Source: Phaseolibacter flectens ATCC 12775
GTDB taxonomy: Bacteria; Pseudomonadota; Gammaproteobacteria; Enterobacterales; Enterobacteriaceae
Length of the DNA: 64,000 bases
NCBI RefSeq assembly: GCF_000518745.1
Contig: NZ_JAEE01000001.1
Coordinates: 555,084-619,083 of the forward strand
Direction of reading: 5' to 3'
Shown here: positions 1 through 9,925 of the stretch, one piece after another
Layout of the letters: each line of letters opens with the position of its first letter
Numbering within the stretch: the first letter of the stretch is position 1
Notes under the pieces: generated by a model
Seen by the model: the letters and a program-made list of their open reading frames with translations, nothing else
Told to the model about the DNA's origin: nothing
The model's database searches: none
Position numbers and translations under genes: made by a program

Positions 1-243
1 CATATCAAAAATACGCCTACTTGCTTCTCTTACCGTCGCAAACGCTTCAGGGAGCAGTGAGTCAACGCTTTCTCCTTTTGCTAGGCGATCACGATATTGC
101 TGAGTTTTGGCTCTCAACTGTTCATCGGTTAACTCTTGAAACTCGGTTTCGAGTTGATTGATGTTATTAACGATTTTTCGCATTGCGCGAATAGTACGAT
201 CATTACTACTACCAAAAATTTTGGTTAACATTTTCGTAAGCAT
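1..243 (-). CDS. secA: SecA, protein translocase ATPase (N-terminal 81 residues, cut by window edge)
   Basis: SecA is the ATPase motor that drives unfolded preproteins through the SecYEG channel at the inner membrane. Only the first 81 codons lie in the window; the gene continues past base 1. The reading frame starts [19 protein letters not shown] and continues through [15 protein letters not shown], which follows E. coli SecA almost residue for residue. The ATG at 243 is preceded by GAGAAG at a normal distance. It lies 67 nt downstream of the secM stop, the arrangement by which SecM stalling exposes the secA ribosome binding site. Incomplete because of the window edge, not broken. Confidence 0.97.
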   Translation of the reverse strand, partial: MLTKMLTKIFGSSNDRTIRAMRKIVNNINQLETEFQELTDEQLRAKTQQYRDRLAKGESVDSLLPEAFATVREASRRIFDM

Positions 244-310
244 ATTATTATCTTCTCAATTCAATCATGTTCACTGTCACTTTTATTTTTTATTAATAAT
301 CTGAACAACA

Positions 311-820
311 TTACATTGAAATTGGGCCCGCTCGGATCCCCATTTGAATGGCAAGCCAGAGTGCTTCACAAAAGCAGTGAGGCCGTGTTGCCGTTCTATC
401 AATCACACTTAACACACTGTGATACAGCAGAATCTGCAATGCATTGCTTTGGCATGACTGCGCATGACATTCGGCCAGTTGCCGTAATGTCAACTGCGCC
501 AGAGCTCGACGAGGCGATGACTCGATCCTCGGCAGCTCACTCATTAAATGGCGAATCGCTAATTTTATTGCATAGCGTTGCCAATAGTCAGGTAAAAAAG
601 TCACCTGATTAGCCATGGCGCGCTGTTGGCTCATCACTTTATGAAGATGATCGTCTTTCCCTAGCAAATGCCAGTCTGTTAATTGTTGTTTTTCTGACAA
701 GGCTAAGAACTGACTCTGATAGACAGGCATACCACAACAGGCTGCCACCACACCCATTAAGAGATGAGGACAGACATATTTTTTACTGAACTGTAACCAA
801 CTGGTAAGAATTGCGATCAC
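311..820 (-). CDS. secM: SecM, secretion monitor with ribosome arrest peptide
   Basis: SecM is a secreted regulatory peptide. Its nascent chain stalls the ribosome unless pulled by the Sec machinery, and stalling unmasks the secA start. The 169-residue product has an N-terminal stretch like E. coli SecM (ILTxWxQFxKxYxxPHLLxGxVAA), serving as the signal region. Its C-terminus reads F150-CEAL-W155-LAIQM-GIRAGP166, with F, W, GIRAGP and even the numbering of the known arrest motif conserved. One change from the consensus is L for I after W155, and only three residues follow P166. The middle of the protein is diverged. The start is GTG at 820. It lies between lpxC and secA, the classical position. 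Confidence 0.93.
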   Translation of the reverse strand: MIAILTSWLQFSKKYVCPHLLMGVVAACCGMPVYQSQFLALSEKQQLTDWHLLGKDDHLHKVMSQQRAMANQVTFLPDYWQRYAIKLAIRHLMSELPRIESSPRRALAQLTLRQLAECHAQSCQSNALQILLYHSVLSVIDRTATRPHCFCEALWLAIQMGIRAGPISM

Positions 821-970
821 AAAAACCTGTTATGGCCTCTTAAATAAACGGAGTCAATTTACTGGCTTGCGGTAAAAGGGTACCGTGCCACCGATATGGT
901 AACATTTTTACTATTTTAAGACAGCAAATAAAGAAACCCAATAATAATACCATTGACTGAAACGAAAGAA

Positions 971-1009
971 TAAAAAAGAGCAAGTTTATCAAAATGATAA
1001 ATCTTGCTC
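971..1009 (-). terminator. Rho-independent terminator downstream of lpxC
   Basis: Read on the minus strand, GAGCAAG and TTTATCA arms pair with TGATAAA and CTTGCTC around a 3-nt loop (978-1009), with a single mismatched base, and a run of six T residues follows (971-977). It lies 31 nt beyond the lpxC stop and upstream of secM. It would separate the dcw transcript from secM-secA, at least partly. Confidence 0.85.
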
Positions 1010-1039
1010 ATCTTTTAACAGGAAGAATAAGAAGAATAT

Positions 1040-1957
1040 TCAGGCTATGACCAAATTACTTGCACGGAAGGTGTCAGCAAGCTCTTCTTCGTCACTGAAT
1101 GTCACCATTTCCCAAGCTTCTTGTTTAGCAAGGACAGCCTGCAACAGTTTATTATTCAATCCATGTCCTGATTTATGGGCGGAAAAAGCGCCAATAATGT
1201 TATGGCCACACATAAACAGGTCACCGATAGCATCCAGCATTTTGTGACGGACAAATTCATCATCAAAGCGCAATCCATCTTCGTTGAGCACTCTGAAATC
1301 ATCTAAACCGATGGCACATTCCAAACTTCCGCCTAGGCACAGACCTTGTGATTGCAGTTGCTCAATATCACGCATAAAACCGAAGGTCCTTGCACGACTG
1401 ATTTGGCTAATAAAGGCTTCTGATGAAAAATCCAAATGATAGTTCTGAGAACTGGAATCAATGGCTGGATGTTTAAAATCAATCGTAAAATCAAGTGAAA
1501 AACCACGGTGTGGTTTAATTTCAGCCCACTTATCACCGTCTTCAACCCTGACGGCTTGCTTGATACGGATAAATTTCTTGGCACTGTTAAGCTCTTCAAT
1601 ACCCGCATCAAGTAGTAAAAAGACAAAAGGTGCTGCACTGCCATCCATAATTGGAATTTCTGGCGCATCAACTTCGACAATAATATTATCGATACCGAGT
1701 CCAGCGAGGGCTGAATTCAAGTGTTCTACAGTAGAAATACGCACACCAGCATCATTAATGAGGCAAGTACTCAACATGGTATCACGCACAAACCGAGCAT
1801 CAGCCTGAAAGTCGACGGCGGGATCCATGTCTGTACGGCGATAGATGACCCCAGTATTCACTGGCGCAGGGCGCAATGTCAGGGTCACTTTTTTACCAGT
1901 GTGCAAACCGACACCCGTTGCCTGAACAGTACGTTTTAAGGTCCTTTGTTTGATCAT
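1040..1957 (-). CDS. lpxC: LpxC, UDP-3-O-acyl-N-acetylglucosamine deacetylase
   Basis: LpxC is the zinc-dependent deacetylase that commits UDP-acyl-GlcNAc to lipid A synthesis in the cytoplasm. The 305-residue product matches E. coli LpxC in length. It carries the zinc site as STVEHLN (His79) and [12 protein letters not shown] (His238 and Asp242). I chose the ATG at 1957, which gives MIKQRTLKR; an adjacent in-frame ATG at 1960 has slightly better spacing to GGGA, so one extra Met is possible. The C-terminus ends NLVIA, a hydrophobic tail like the one through which FtsH degrades E. coli LpxC. It follows ftsZ by about 105 nt, with no obvious terminator between. Confidence 0.97.
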   Translation of the reverse strand: MIKQRTLKRTVQATGVGLHTGKKVTLTLRPAPVNTGVIYRRTDMDPAVDFQADARFVRDTMLSTCLINDAGVRISTVEHLNSALAGLGIDNIIVEVDAPEIPIMDGSAAPFVFLLLDAGIEELNSAKKFIRIKQAVRVEDGDKWAEIKPHRGFSLDFTIDFKHPAIDSSSQNYHLDFSSEAFISQISRARTFGFMRDIEQLQSQGLCLGGSLECAIGLDDFRVLNEDGLRFDDEFVRHKMLDAIGDLFMCGHNIIGAFSAHKSGHGLNNKLLQAVLAKQEAWEMVTFSDEEELADTFRASNLVIA

Positions 1958-2062
1958 CATAATTAATCCCACATAACTATTTGCTACTGTAGTAGCTTAT
2001 ATACAGCCTTCAACATAGCATAATAAGATAAATTTTACTAGCCATATTAAATTTAGCGATTT

Positions 2063-3217
2063 TTAATCTGCTTGTTTACGTAAAAAGGCGGGAATATCTA
2101 AATAATCCGGCTCTTTACTGGGTTGGCTAGTCTGATCATTAACCACTTTTGCTGCTGGGCTACTTTCCTGAGTCAAGGATGCCATCTTATGTTGCTGATA
2201 ACGGTTTTCTATCGTAGCAGCACTGTTATTTTTATTGGTGACTAAAGTAATTTCTGGCCGTTTATCCATGCCAATTCCCGTTGCTACAACAGTCACACGC
2301 AGTTCGTCATTCATATCGGGATCAAGCGAAGTCCCGATCACGACCGTCGCATTGTCTGAAGCAAAAGCACGGATCGTATTCCCCACCGTTTCAAACTCAT
2401 CCAAACGAAGATCAAAGCCTGCTGTAATGTTAACCAGAACGCCACGCGCACCAGAGAGATCAATGTCTTCCAATAAGGGACTTGAAATGGCCATTTCTGC
2501 CGCTTCTTCAGCACGATCCTCACCACACGCAACGCCGGAGCCCATCATGGCATAGCCCATTTCAGACATCACGGTTCGCACATCTGCAAAGTCAACGTTC
2601 ATCAACCCTGGACGAGTAATAAGCTCAGCGATCCCTTGTACTGCGCCTTTTAAAACATCATTCGCAGCACCAAAAGCATCCAGTAGAGAGATACCACGGC
2701 CTAACACCTTGAGCAACTTATCATTAGGAATAGTAATCAATGAATCCACATGACGAGATAATTCTGCAATGCCTTGTTCAGCAAAAGCCATTCTTTTTTT
2801 GCCTTCAAAATTAAACGGCTTAGTAACTACAGCAACTGTCAGGATCCCCAACTCTTTCGCCACTTCGGCAACAACAGGCGCAGCACCGGTACCCGTCCCT
2901 CCCCCCATGCCCGCAGCAATAAAGACCATATCCGCACCTTCAAGAGCAGCTCTCAGCCCTTCTCGGTCCTCTTCCGCTGAGTTACGGCCAACTTCCGGAT
3001 TCGCACCGGCACCCAGCCCTTTAGTAATGTTATTACCGATTTGGATGGTTTGACCAACCGCTGTTTTCCGCAAGGCTTGCGCATCGGTGTTGACGGCAAA
3101 AAAGTCCACACCCTCGATTCTCTCTCTCACCATATGTTCGACCGCGTTACCGCCGCCGCCGCCAACGCCGATGACTTTAATCACCGCGTCATTGGTTAAT
3201 TCCATAGGTTCAAACAT
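2063..3217 (-). CDS. ftsZ: FtsZ, tubulin-like division ring GTPase
   Basis: FtsZ polymerises on GTP at mid-cell to form the Z ring that recruits the divisome. The 384 residues include the tubulin signature GGGTGTG near residue 107, the N-terminal [10 protein letters not shown] nucleotide loop, and the [12 protein letters not shown]7 loop. They end with the conserved C-terminal peptide [14 protein letters not shown], which binds FtsA and ZipA. Only the linker at about 315-365 differs appreciably from E. coli. The start ATG has a strong upstream GGAGAG. The gene follows ftsA in the ftsQAZ order and precedes lpxC. Confidence 0.98.
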   Translation of the reverse strand: MFEPMELTNDAVIKVIGVGGGGGNAVEHMVRERIEGVDFFAVNTDAQALRKTAVGQTIQIGNNITKGLGAGANPEVGRNSAEEDREGLRAALEGADMVFIAAGMGGGTGTGAAPVVAEVAKELGILTVAVVTKPFNFEGKKRMAFAEQGIAELSRHVDSLITIPNDKLLKVLGRGISLLDAFGAANDVLKGAVQGIAELITRPGLMNVDFADVRTVMSEMGYAMMGSGVACGEDRAEEAAEMAISSPLLEDIDLSGARGVLVNITAGFDLRLDEFETVGNTIRAFASDNATVVIGTSLDPDMNDELRVTVVATGIGMDKRPEITLVTNKNNSAATIENRYQQHKMASLTQESSPAAKVVNDQTSQPSKEPDYLDIPAFLRKQAD

Positions 3218-3293
3218 GATTTCTCTCCGTATTGTGCCTGTTGCAGAGGATTGATTACCATCGGTAAGTATAAATCAATCTTCTCAAAAAATA

Positions 3294-4550
3294 TTAAAAC
3301 TCTTTTCGTAACCAACTATTAAAACGCTTAAACCAGCTCGTGACAGCAGAACCTTTATCACTGTCCGGATCGCGATTGAGGTGAGACTGTTTGCCATAAT
3401 GCAGTAAACCAACCACTGTCGAATAATACGCCGCTGTCGCATAGTCTGTCAGTCCGGTAATATTTAATGGTTTACCGATACGCACTTGTGTGTGAAACAC
3501 CTTCTGAGCACAATCCGCCAAACCATCAATCTGAGCTGCCCCACCGGTTAAAACAATACCTGCCGCCAAATGGTGTTTAACGCCCTGTTGCCGCAGTTGC
3601 TCCTGTAAAGACAATAATTCATCCTGAACCAGATTCAGTAATTCTGTATACCGGGGTTCGATAACCTCAGCCAGCGTCTGTCGCTGTAAACTTCTCGGTG
3701 GTCTGCCGCCGACACTGGGTACTTCAACATTCTCATCTTTCCCAACAAGCGCCCCCAATGCACAACCATGCTTCACCTTAATCGCTTCTGCATCAGTCGG
3801 AGGTGTCCCAAAAGCATAAGCGATATCACTGGTTACCACATTACCGGCATAAGGTATGACCTTAGTATGCCGCAAGGCACCGCCCGTATAGACAGCCATA
3901 TCCATCGTTCCACCACCAATATCGACAACACATACGCCAAGCTCTTTTTCATCCTCAGTCAGTACTGAATAGCTCGATGCCAAGCCGGCAAAAATCAGCT
4001 GGTCTACCGTTAAGCCACAACGTTCAACGGCCTTGACAATATTTTTGGCCATATCATTGTGGCAGGTAATCAGATGAACCTTTGCTTGCATTCTGACACC
4101 CGATAAACCCACCGGATTTTTAATCCCTTCCTGATAATCGATGGCATACTCTTGGGGAATGACATGAAGAATACGATGCTCATCTTTAACCCGAACAGAC
4201 TTCGCTGTATGCACGACGTTATCCACATCATCCTGCGAGACTTCTTCATCGGAAATCGGAACCATCCCGATTTCATTCTGACAACTAATATGTTTGCCTG
4301 ATAATGCAAGATACACTGAGGAAATTTGACAATCGGCCATCAATTCAGCTTGATCAATCGCACGTTGGACACATTTCACCACCGATTCAAGATCGTTTAC
4401 CCCCCCTTTATCCATCCCTCGGGAAGGGCAGTTTCCAACGCCGATAATATTTACCATACCATCAGGGAGGATTTCCCCAACCAGTGCGGCCACCTTAGCA
4501 GTACCAATCTCCAGGCCCACTACTAATTTTCTCTCTGTTGCCTTTATCAT
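3294..4550 (-). CDS. ftsA: FtsA, actin-like Z-ring membrane anchor
   Basis: FtsA tethers FtsZ filaments to the inner membrane and signals to the late divisome. The 418 residues have the actin-fold phosphate loop GLEIGTAKV near residue 12, a second motif VVDIGGGTMD near 210 and the adenosine motif VLTGGAAQ near 333. The C-terminus SWFKRFNSWLRKEF is the amphipathic membrane-targeting helix. Its ATG overlaps the ftsQ stop by one base (TAATG), implying translational coupling. Length and sequence are standard for Enterobacterales. Confidence 0.97.
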   Translation of the reverse strand: MIKATERKLVVGLEIGTAKVAALVGEILPDGMVNIIGVGNCPSRGMDKGGVNDLESVVKCVQRAIDQAELMADCQISSVYLALSGKHISCQNEIGMVPISDEEVSQDDVDNVVHTAKSVRVKDEHRILHVIPQEYAIDYQEGIKNPVGLSGVRMQAKVHLITCHNDMAKNIVKAVERCGLTVDQLIFAGLASSYSVLTEDEKELGVCVVDIGGGTMDMAVYTGGALRHTKVIPYAGNVVTSDIAYAFGTPPTDAEAIKVKHGCALGALVGKDENVEVPSVGGRPPRSLQRQTLAEVIEPRYTELLNLVQDELLSLQEQLRQQGVKHHLAAGIVLTGGAAQIDGLADCAQKVFHTQVRIGKPLNITGLTDYATAAYYSTVVGLLHYGKQSHLNRDPDSDKGSAVTSWFKRFNSWLRKEF

Positions 4551-5392
4551 TATTGTTTAGCCTGTACCTGAGTTTGTTGCGCGTTGTGATGTTCAGTCAA
4601 TGTTTCTGTTGGCAACGTGATCCAGCTTACCGCCGCGCCTGAATCATAACGTAAATCGATATAATCAATTTTTTTATGTTCGGCCCCCCCTTGACGCACC
4701 AAGTCAGGATAAAGCTGGATAAAACGTTGTAAGCGTTTTACAGATTTGTCTCGCCCTAGGTCTATTCTCATCCCATCCCGGCTGGTGAGAACCCAAGCCT
4801 TACGGGCACTCATTGCAGCTGCACCTAAGGTAACATCAGCACGTTTCAACATGCTGTTGAAATGGTTGTAACCCGCTAATACTTCAGTCTCACTTCCCTC
4901 AGGACCGAATAGCTTCGGCATTGTTTGTTGCTGACGGATACCAAGGGGTAAAGAAAAAGAGACACCGCTTGCATCAACAACGTGCTGAACATTCCAATAC
5001 GCCACCGGCACATATTCGACCAAATTGATTTTTAGCTCATCGGGCCATTGTTTCCTGACACTGACCTGCTTGATCCAAGGCAATCGCTCTATTTGTTGCT
5101 GAATGACATCAACATTTTGTGACATAAAAGTACCAGGCGGTCCTAATGATAAAATTGCCTGACGAATGTCATCATTGGTTGTGAATTTTTTATCACCACT
5201 CACCACTAATTTGGACAAGGGCAATCGAGATGCATCATTCATCCAGTGTACGACGATCAAGCCCATGGACAATATTGAGCAGACGACGAAAAGCAAAAAT
5301 ACTATGCCAAAAAGCCGGACCCCATTGCTTCGTCCCGAACGCCGTTCGAACACTATTTCTTTGGGTTTACTATTCCGTGCAGCCTGTGACAT
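4550..5392 (-). CDS. ftsQ: FtsQ, divisome membrane protein
   Basis: FtsQ is a bitopic inner membrane protein that links FtsA/FtsZ to FtsBL and FtsWI. The 280 residues show a basic cytoplasmic segment, one transmembrane helix (about residues 27-49, FGIVFLLFVVCSILSMGLIVV), and a periplasmic POTRA domain beginning LPLSKLVVSGDKKFT and running to about residue 125, then the beta domain. The start at 5392 has only a weak, distant G-rich stretch as ribosome binding site, and an upstream 48-codon ORF stops one base before it (TGATATG). Translation may therefore depend on coupling. ddlB, its usual upstream neighbour, is missing. Confidence 0.94.
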   Translation of the reverse strand: MSQAARNSKPKEIVFERRSGRSNGVRLFGIVFLLFVVCSILSMGLIVVHWMNDASRLPLSKLVVSGDKKFTTNDDIRQAILSLGPPGTFMSQNVDVIQQQIERLPWIKQVSVRKQWPDELKINLVEYVPVAYWNVQHVVDASGVSFSLPLGIRQQQTMPKLFGPEGSETEVLAGYNHFNSMLKRADVTLGAAAMSARKAWVLTSRDGMRIDLGRDKSVKRLQRFIQLYPDLVRQGGAEHKKIDYIDLRYDSGAAVSWITLPTETLTEHHNAQQTQVQAKQ

Positions 5393-5393
5393 A

Positions 5394-5540
5394 TCAGTCA
5401 GTTAACCCCAACTGCTCACGGAATGACTGGGGACGTTTTATTAACTTTTCCCCATGTCCCGACCACAGACAGGCTGTCAGTTGCGATAAGGGTATTTTGT
5501 CATATTGCCTGTTCATCGATGCTTTCACCGTATAGCCCAT
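5394..5540 (-). CDS. Small hypothetical ORF abutting ftsQ (48 codons)
   Basis: This frame runs ATG to TGA for 48 codons (begins MGYTVKASMNRQYDK, ends FREQLGLTD) and stops one base before the ftsQ ATG. An AAGGA lies about 12 bases before its start and an in-frame TAG lies just upstream. I do not recognise the peptide, and it does not resemble the C-terminus of DdlB. The tight junction with ftsQ, whose own ribosome binding site is poor, is the main argument that it is translated. It could instead be chance or a relic of a deletion that removed ddlB. Confidence 0.3.
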   Translation of the reverse strand: MGYTVKASMNRQYDKIPLSQLTACLWSGHGEKLIKRPQSFREQLGLTD

Positions 5541-6134
5541 AAATCTGACCTATTCCTTTGCTTATTATCCCTCGTTTTTCTTAAAAATCGGGTTAATAAC
5601 GGTAATTTACTTTTATTGAAACTCACAGCCCCATTATCACTCATGCAACTATTATGGTTATAGCCATTATAGCCATAAAAATCATCCTGTGCTTTAATTA
5701 GTCATGGCGGCATTGTTTTTATCACCTCAGCCAATCACCAAGCAGAAATAATTAAACAATACTGAATAGATTCATTAGCGAAATTAATCATTGGCACCTT
5801 AACAAATAATGATAATAATATATAGTAATTATAACGATGCAATTATAAACCAAAATAATCACAACTATATTAACCCATTCTCAGTGATGTGAATCGTCTA
5901 TTTTTATCTCTCATAACAATCGACATGCCATAAAAAAACAGAGGATCCTGATTGGTTATCTAACAATACAACCTTTTCTCCGAGTTATCATTGCTCTCTT
6001 CACCAACATTCCTCACTGAAACCGTCGCTGCTCTGCAAGTTCAATTTAGAAATAGAGTAATATTTCTAAATAAATATCCCAATAACCGGGAGGCTATCCC
6101 GACCGATATCCGCCGGGATAAGTCAAAAAACGAG
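5541..6134. other. AT-rich spacer where ddlB is expected
   Basis: About 590 bases between murC and the small ORF before ftsQ hold no gene I can recognise. In E. coli ddlB (about 920 bp) occupies this place and contains ftsQAZ promoters. Conceptual translation of the minus strand gives only short frames with frequent stops and no ATP-grasp motif of a D-Ala-D-Ala ligase. Bases 5650-5690 contain a short local repeat (TATAGCCAT twice). Promoters for ftsQAZ probably lie here, but I cannot point to one with confidence. Confidence 0.7.
6095..6120 (-). other. Hairpin just after murC
   Basis: TATCCCG (6095-6101) and CGGGATA (6114-6120) form a perfect 7-bp inverted repeat with a 12-nt loop, starting 15 bases beyond the murC stop. 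No T-run follows on the minus strand, so it is not a standard intrinsic terminator. It may stabilise the 3' end of the mur transcript or mark the boundary where ddlB was lost. Confidence 0.4.
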
Positions 6135-7604
6135 TTAGTCTTGTTGCTCATTCAAAGCGGGTTGTAGCTGATTATTGGCCAGCTCTTTAGCAATGCGCCC
6201 CACTGTGCCAGCGCCTTGTGCCAGAATAATATCATTGCCTGATAGGTTAAGCGCAAGCAGCTCCTGTAACATGATATTATCTGTGACGAGTATAGGATCA
6301 ATTTTTCCTCTGCTACGGATCGTTCGACACAACGATCGGCTATCAGCTCCCGCAATGGGTGATTCACCCGCAGGATAGACTTCCAGAACTAACAATGTAT
6401 CAACGTGTGATAGGACATTGGCAAAATCGTCAAATAAATCGCGTGTTCGACTGTAACGATGTGGCTGAAAAATCATCACTAACTTTTTATCTGGCCATCC
6501 TGCCTTTGCCGCTTTGATTGTGGCCATCACTTCGGTAGGATGATGCCCATAATCATCGATCAGCATCGCACTGCCCGGTTTGCCATTAACCGGTGCGGTA
6601 GGAAACTCACCTAACAAATCAAAACGACGGCCTGTTCCTTGAAACTCAACTAGAGCCCGTATGATAGACTCATCAGCAATGCCTTCTTCTGTCGCCACAG
6701 CCACAGCCGCTGTCGCATTCAGGGCATTATGTTCACCGGGTGCGTTTAAGACTAAATGTAAGTCTTCTTTATCTTGACGCACAATAGTGAAGTAGCCTTG
6801 AGCGCCAACTTGTTTATAGTTTTCGATCCTGATATCAGCATGAGGGGAAAAACCATAGGTGGTAATGTGCCTTGCCACATCAGGAATAATGTCCTGAATA
6901 ACGGGATCATCAGCACACATCACCGCTCTGCCATAAAAAGGTAAGTTATGTAAGAAGGTCACAAAGGTCTGTTTAAGATTTTCAAAATCACCCTGATAGG
7001 TGTCCATGTGATCCGCTTCGATATTGGTTACCACCGCCACCATCGGCTGTAAATGCAAGAAAGACGCATCGCTTTCATCCGCTTCAGCAATCAGGTAACG
7101 ACTGTGGCCTAAACGGGCATGAGTCCCCGCCGCTTTGACCAACCCGCCATTCACAAAGGTGGGATCCAAACCAGCTTCAGCATAAATACTGGAGATCATC
7201 GCCGTCGTGGTGGTTTTACCATGGGTTCCCGCAATGGCAATACCATGGCGAAAACGCATTAATTCAGCAAGCATTTCAGCACGTCTTATCACAGGAATAC
7301 GCCATTCTCTGGCCGCAATCAGCTCTGGATTTTCCTGAGAGATAGCACTCGAAACAACCACGACACTGGCATCAGTAATATTTTCAGCGCAATGATTAAA
7401 ATAAATTTTGGCGCCCAGCGAGATAAGTCGCTGAGTCACTGGATTGGGTGCCAAATCTGAACCACTGATTTGATAACCTTCATTAGCCAATACTTCCGCG
7501 ATCCCACCCATTCCAGCACCACCGATACCGACAAAATGGATCTGTCTGACTTTTTTCATTTCTGGAACAATAGCTCGTAGCTTAGCTAACTGTTGAATAT
7601 TCAT
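6135..7604 (-). CDS. murC: MurC, UDP-N-acetylmuramate--L-alanine ligase
   Basis: MurC adds L-Ala to UDP-MurNAc, the first amino acid of the peptidoglycan stem peptide, in the cytoplasm with ATP. The 489-residue protein (E. coli 491) carries the N-terminal UDP-binding loop [12 protein letters not shown] at about 26-37, the Mur ligase P-loop GTHGKTTTT at about 126-134, the EADESDASF motif and the C-terminal DDYGHHPTE segment. The start follows the murG stop by three bases. It is the last mur gene of this run, because ddlB does not follow as it does in E. coli. Confidence 0.98.
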   Translation of the reverse strand: MNIQQLAKLRAIVPEMKKVRQIHFVGIGGAGMGGIAEVLANEGYQISGSDLAPNPVTQRLISLGAKIYFNHCAENITDASVVVVSSAISQENPELIAAREWRIPVIRRAEMLAELMRFRHGIAIAGTHGKTTTTAMISSIYAEAGLDPTFVNGGLVKAAGTHARLGHSRYLIAEADESDASFLHLQPMVAVVTNIEADHMDTYQGDFENLKQTFVTFLHNLPFYGRAVMCADDPVIQDIIPDVARHITTYGFSPHADIRIENYKQVGAQGYFTIVRQDKEDLHLVLNAPGEHNALNATAAVAVATEEGIADESIIRALVEFQGTGRRFDLLGEFPTAPVNGKPGSAMLIDDYGHHPTEVMATIKAAKAGWPDKKLVMIFQPHRYSRTRDLFDDFANVLSHVDTLLVLEVYPAGESPIAGADSRSLCRTIRSRGKIDPILVTDNIMLQELLALNLSGNDIILAQGAGTVGRIAKELANNQLQPALNEQQD

Positions 7605-7607
7605 GTT

Positions 7608-8702
7608 TTAATTACCTGATTTATTCTTTATCACACGTGAGTCAGTGTTGACTACGGCAACCACTGCTTGAGCAACCCGCTCTGAAGCATCAGTAATGGC
7701 GACTTTTCTTGCTTTTATGGCCATACTTTTGAGTATGGGACGATCCCAACTTTCAAGTAACTGCACCACGCGATCCGCATTGAATTGGGGTTGCTCAATA
7801 ATGCAGGCCGCACCGGCCTGTTCGAGCGGCAATGCATTCCAATACTGCTGCCGATCTTTATGCTGGAATGGGACAAAAATAGCAGGTAATCCCGCCACTG
7901 CCACTTCACTGACCGTTAGCGCACCAGCTCGACAAACTAAAACATCAGCCCAGCTGTAGGCCTCTGTCACATCATCAATAAACTCCAGTATCTGGTGTTG
8001 TGGCTGTCCCACCGTTTGGTAAGCCTGCTTAACCTGCTGCAAGGCACCCTGTCCCGTCTGATGCCTGATTTGAACTTTATCACCCAGACGGCCGGCCACT
8101 TCAGGTAAGGTTTGATTGAGAATTCGTGCCCCTTGACTGCCCCCCATCACCAACACACGCAATGGCCCCTCACGCCCAGCCAACCGTTGTTGTGGTTCGA
8201 TCATATCCACAACTGACTGACGAACTGGATTCCCTACCACCTCGGCTCCGGCAAAAGCACCAGGGAAGGCTTGCAGAACAGTACTCGCAATTTTCGCTAA
8301 CCACTTGTTCGTCAGCCCTGCCACACCATTCTGTTCATGTAGCACGACCGGAACGCCACAGCTCCATGCAGCAAGTCCGCCAGGACCAGAAACATAGCCT
8401 CCCATGCCCAATACCACATCGGGTCGCCAAGATTTTATCATCTTTCGAGCCTGCAACCAGGCTCGAAAGATACGCCATGGCGCAAAGAAAAGTGCCTTAA
8501 TGCCTTTACCTCGGATACCTTTTATCTGAATAAAATCAATATCAATGCCGGCTTTAGGCACTAAATGCGCCTCCATCCGATCCGCCGTCCCCAACCAGCG
8601 TAGCTGCCAACCCTGTTGCTTCAGCTGTTGTGCCACAGCAAGCGCAGGAAAAACATGACCGCCAGTCCCTCCGGCCATGATCAACAGTCGTTTTCCACTC
8701 AT
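7608..8702 (-). CDS. murG: MurG, lipid II synthase (N-acetylglucosaminyltransferase)
   Basis: MurG transfers GlcNAc from UDP-GlcNAc to lipid I on the inner face of the cytoplasmic membrane, making lipid II. The 364 residues begin with the glycine-rich loop [12 protein letters not shown] (residues 9-20), contain a second G loop [13 protein letters not shown] near residue 100, and have the C-terminal donor-binding [11 protein letters not shown] and [11 protein letters not shown] segments of the GT-B fold. Its ATG overlaps the ftsW stop by four bases (ATGA), so the two are likely translationally coupled. Confidence 0.98.
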   Translation of the reverse strand: MSGKRLLIMAGGTGGHVFPALAVAQQLKQQGWQLRWLGTADRMEAHLVPKAGIDIDFIQIKGIRGKGIKALFFAPWRIFRAWLQARKMIKSWRPDVVLGMGGYVSGPGGLAAWSCGVPVVLHEQNGVAGLTNKWLAKIASTVLQAFPGAFAGAEVVGNPVRQSVVDMIEPQQRLAGREGPLRVLVMGGSQGARILNQTLPEVAGRLGDKVQIRHQTGQGALQQVKQAYQTVGQPQHQILEFIDDVTEAYSWADVLVCRAGALTVSEVAVAGLPAIFVPFQHKDRQQYWNALPLEQAGAACIIEQPQFNADRVVQLLESWDRPILKSMAIKARKVAITDASERVAQAVVAVVNTDSRVIKNKSGN

Positions 8703-9925
8703 CGGTTACCCCGCGTATAAGCCTGAACTTGCATCAAGCGAATTTCATAATCAATTCTTAATAGCAATACAATTGCCGTCGACATAATAATTAAACTTGA
8801 CCCGCCGTAGCTAATAAGAGGCAGTGTGAGGCCTTTCGTTGGTAACATCCCCGCGGCAGCACCCACATTAACCAATGCCTGAAAACTGAACCAGACCCCA
8901 ATTGCACAAGCCAGAAAACCAGAGAAACGTTGGTCAAGCTGTAGGGCTTTTCTTCCAATGGTCATGGCACGAAACGCCACACTGAATACCATCAGTAAAG
9001 CCAAGACCACGCCAATATAACCAAGCTCTTCGCCAATAATGGAAAAGATAAAATCGGTATGGGCTTCGGGTAAATATTCCAATTTTTGCACAGAGTTGCC
9101 CAATCCCTGTCCCCAAAACTCGCCACGACCAAATGCCATCAGTGACTGCGTCAGTTGATAGCCACTGCCAAACGGATCCGCCCAAGGATCCATAAACGAT
9201 GTCACACGTCTTACTCGGTAAGGCTCGGCAATAATCAGTAACACAACAGCCAACAGGCCTGACCCAATCAATGCAAGAAATTGCCAAACTTTCGCCCCCG
9301 CCAAAAATAATAATGCCAACGTCGTAACAAAAAGAACGATAACGGTCCCTAAGTCAGGCTGAGCAAGTAACAACACCGCTAATACCAGCATCACCGCCAA
9401 CGGTTTCATAAATCCCCAAAGGTTATTTCTGACTTCTTCGACCTTTCTCACCAGATAACTGGCTAGATAACAAAATAGCGAGAGTTTTGAAAACTCAGCA
9501 GGCTGAACACGTAAAGGACCCAACGAAATCCAACGCGACGCGCCATTTATCGAATTCCCGACCACCAGCACAATCAGTAGCATCACGATGGAAATCAGCA
9601 ACATCAAACTGCTGTATTTTTGCCAAAAAGACATGGGTAACCGTAATGTAAGCAGGGAAAGCCCCAGCGCCAAGATCAAGTAAAAAGCATCACGGCGAGC
9701 AAAATAAAAGGGGTCATCATTAATTTTTTGACCCACCGGCACCGACGCTGATGTCACCATGACAAAACCAATTAAAGCCAAACCCAAGGTCAACCATAAC
9801 AGAGTCCGATCGTACATCACTACCGGACTGTTCTCGTTATCACTTTGTCCATTGACAATACGCAGTAATCCCGAAGTCATGTGCGCTAAGCTACGCCGTA
9901 TTATCGAAAAACCTAGCAACCGCAT
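8699..9925 (-). CDS. ftsW: FtsW, septal peptidoglycan glycosyltransferase (SEDS family)
   Basis: FtsW is the multi-spanning SEDS protein that polymerises lipid II at the septum with FtsI. The 408 residues contain about ten membrane helices from residue 43 onward. They include the family signatures [18 protein letters not shown], the AQPDLGT segment, and the periplasmic loop [21 protein letters not shown]. The C-terminal [14 protein letters not shown] motif is intact. The gene overlaps the end of murD by 13 bases and the start of murG by four. The N-terminal tail is slightly shorter than in E. coli (414 residues). Confidence 0.97.
   Translation of the reverse strand: MRLLGFSIIRRSLAHMTSGLLRIVNGQSDNENSPVVMYDRTLLWLTLGLALIGFVMVTSASVPVGQKINDDPFYFARRDAFYLILALGLSLLTLRLPMSFWQKYSSLMLLISIVMLLIVLVVGNSINGASRWISLGPLRVQPAEFSKLSLFCYLASYLVRKVEEVRNNLWGFMKPLAVMLVLAVLLLAQPDLGTVIVLFVTTLALLFLAGAKVWQFLALIGSGLLAVVLLIIAEPYRVRRVTSFMDPWADPFGSGYQLTQSLMAFGRGEFWGQGLGNSVQKLEYLPEAHTDFIFSIIGEELGYIGVVLALLMVFSVAFRAMTIGRKALQLDQRFSGFLACAIGVWFSFQALVNVGAAAGMLPTKGLTLPLISYGGSSLIIMSTAIVLLLRIDYEIRLMQVQAYTRGNR

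Noticed and set aside
316-612. 98-codon plus-strand ORF opposite secM
   Set aside because: It is antisense to a clearly recognised secM with a conserved arrest motif; no independent evidence of coding.
5166-5535. Plus-strand ORFs opposite the start of ftsQ and the upstream spacer
   Set aside because: They are shadows of ftsQ in other frames and match no family.
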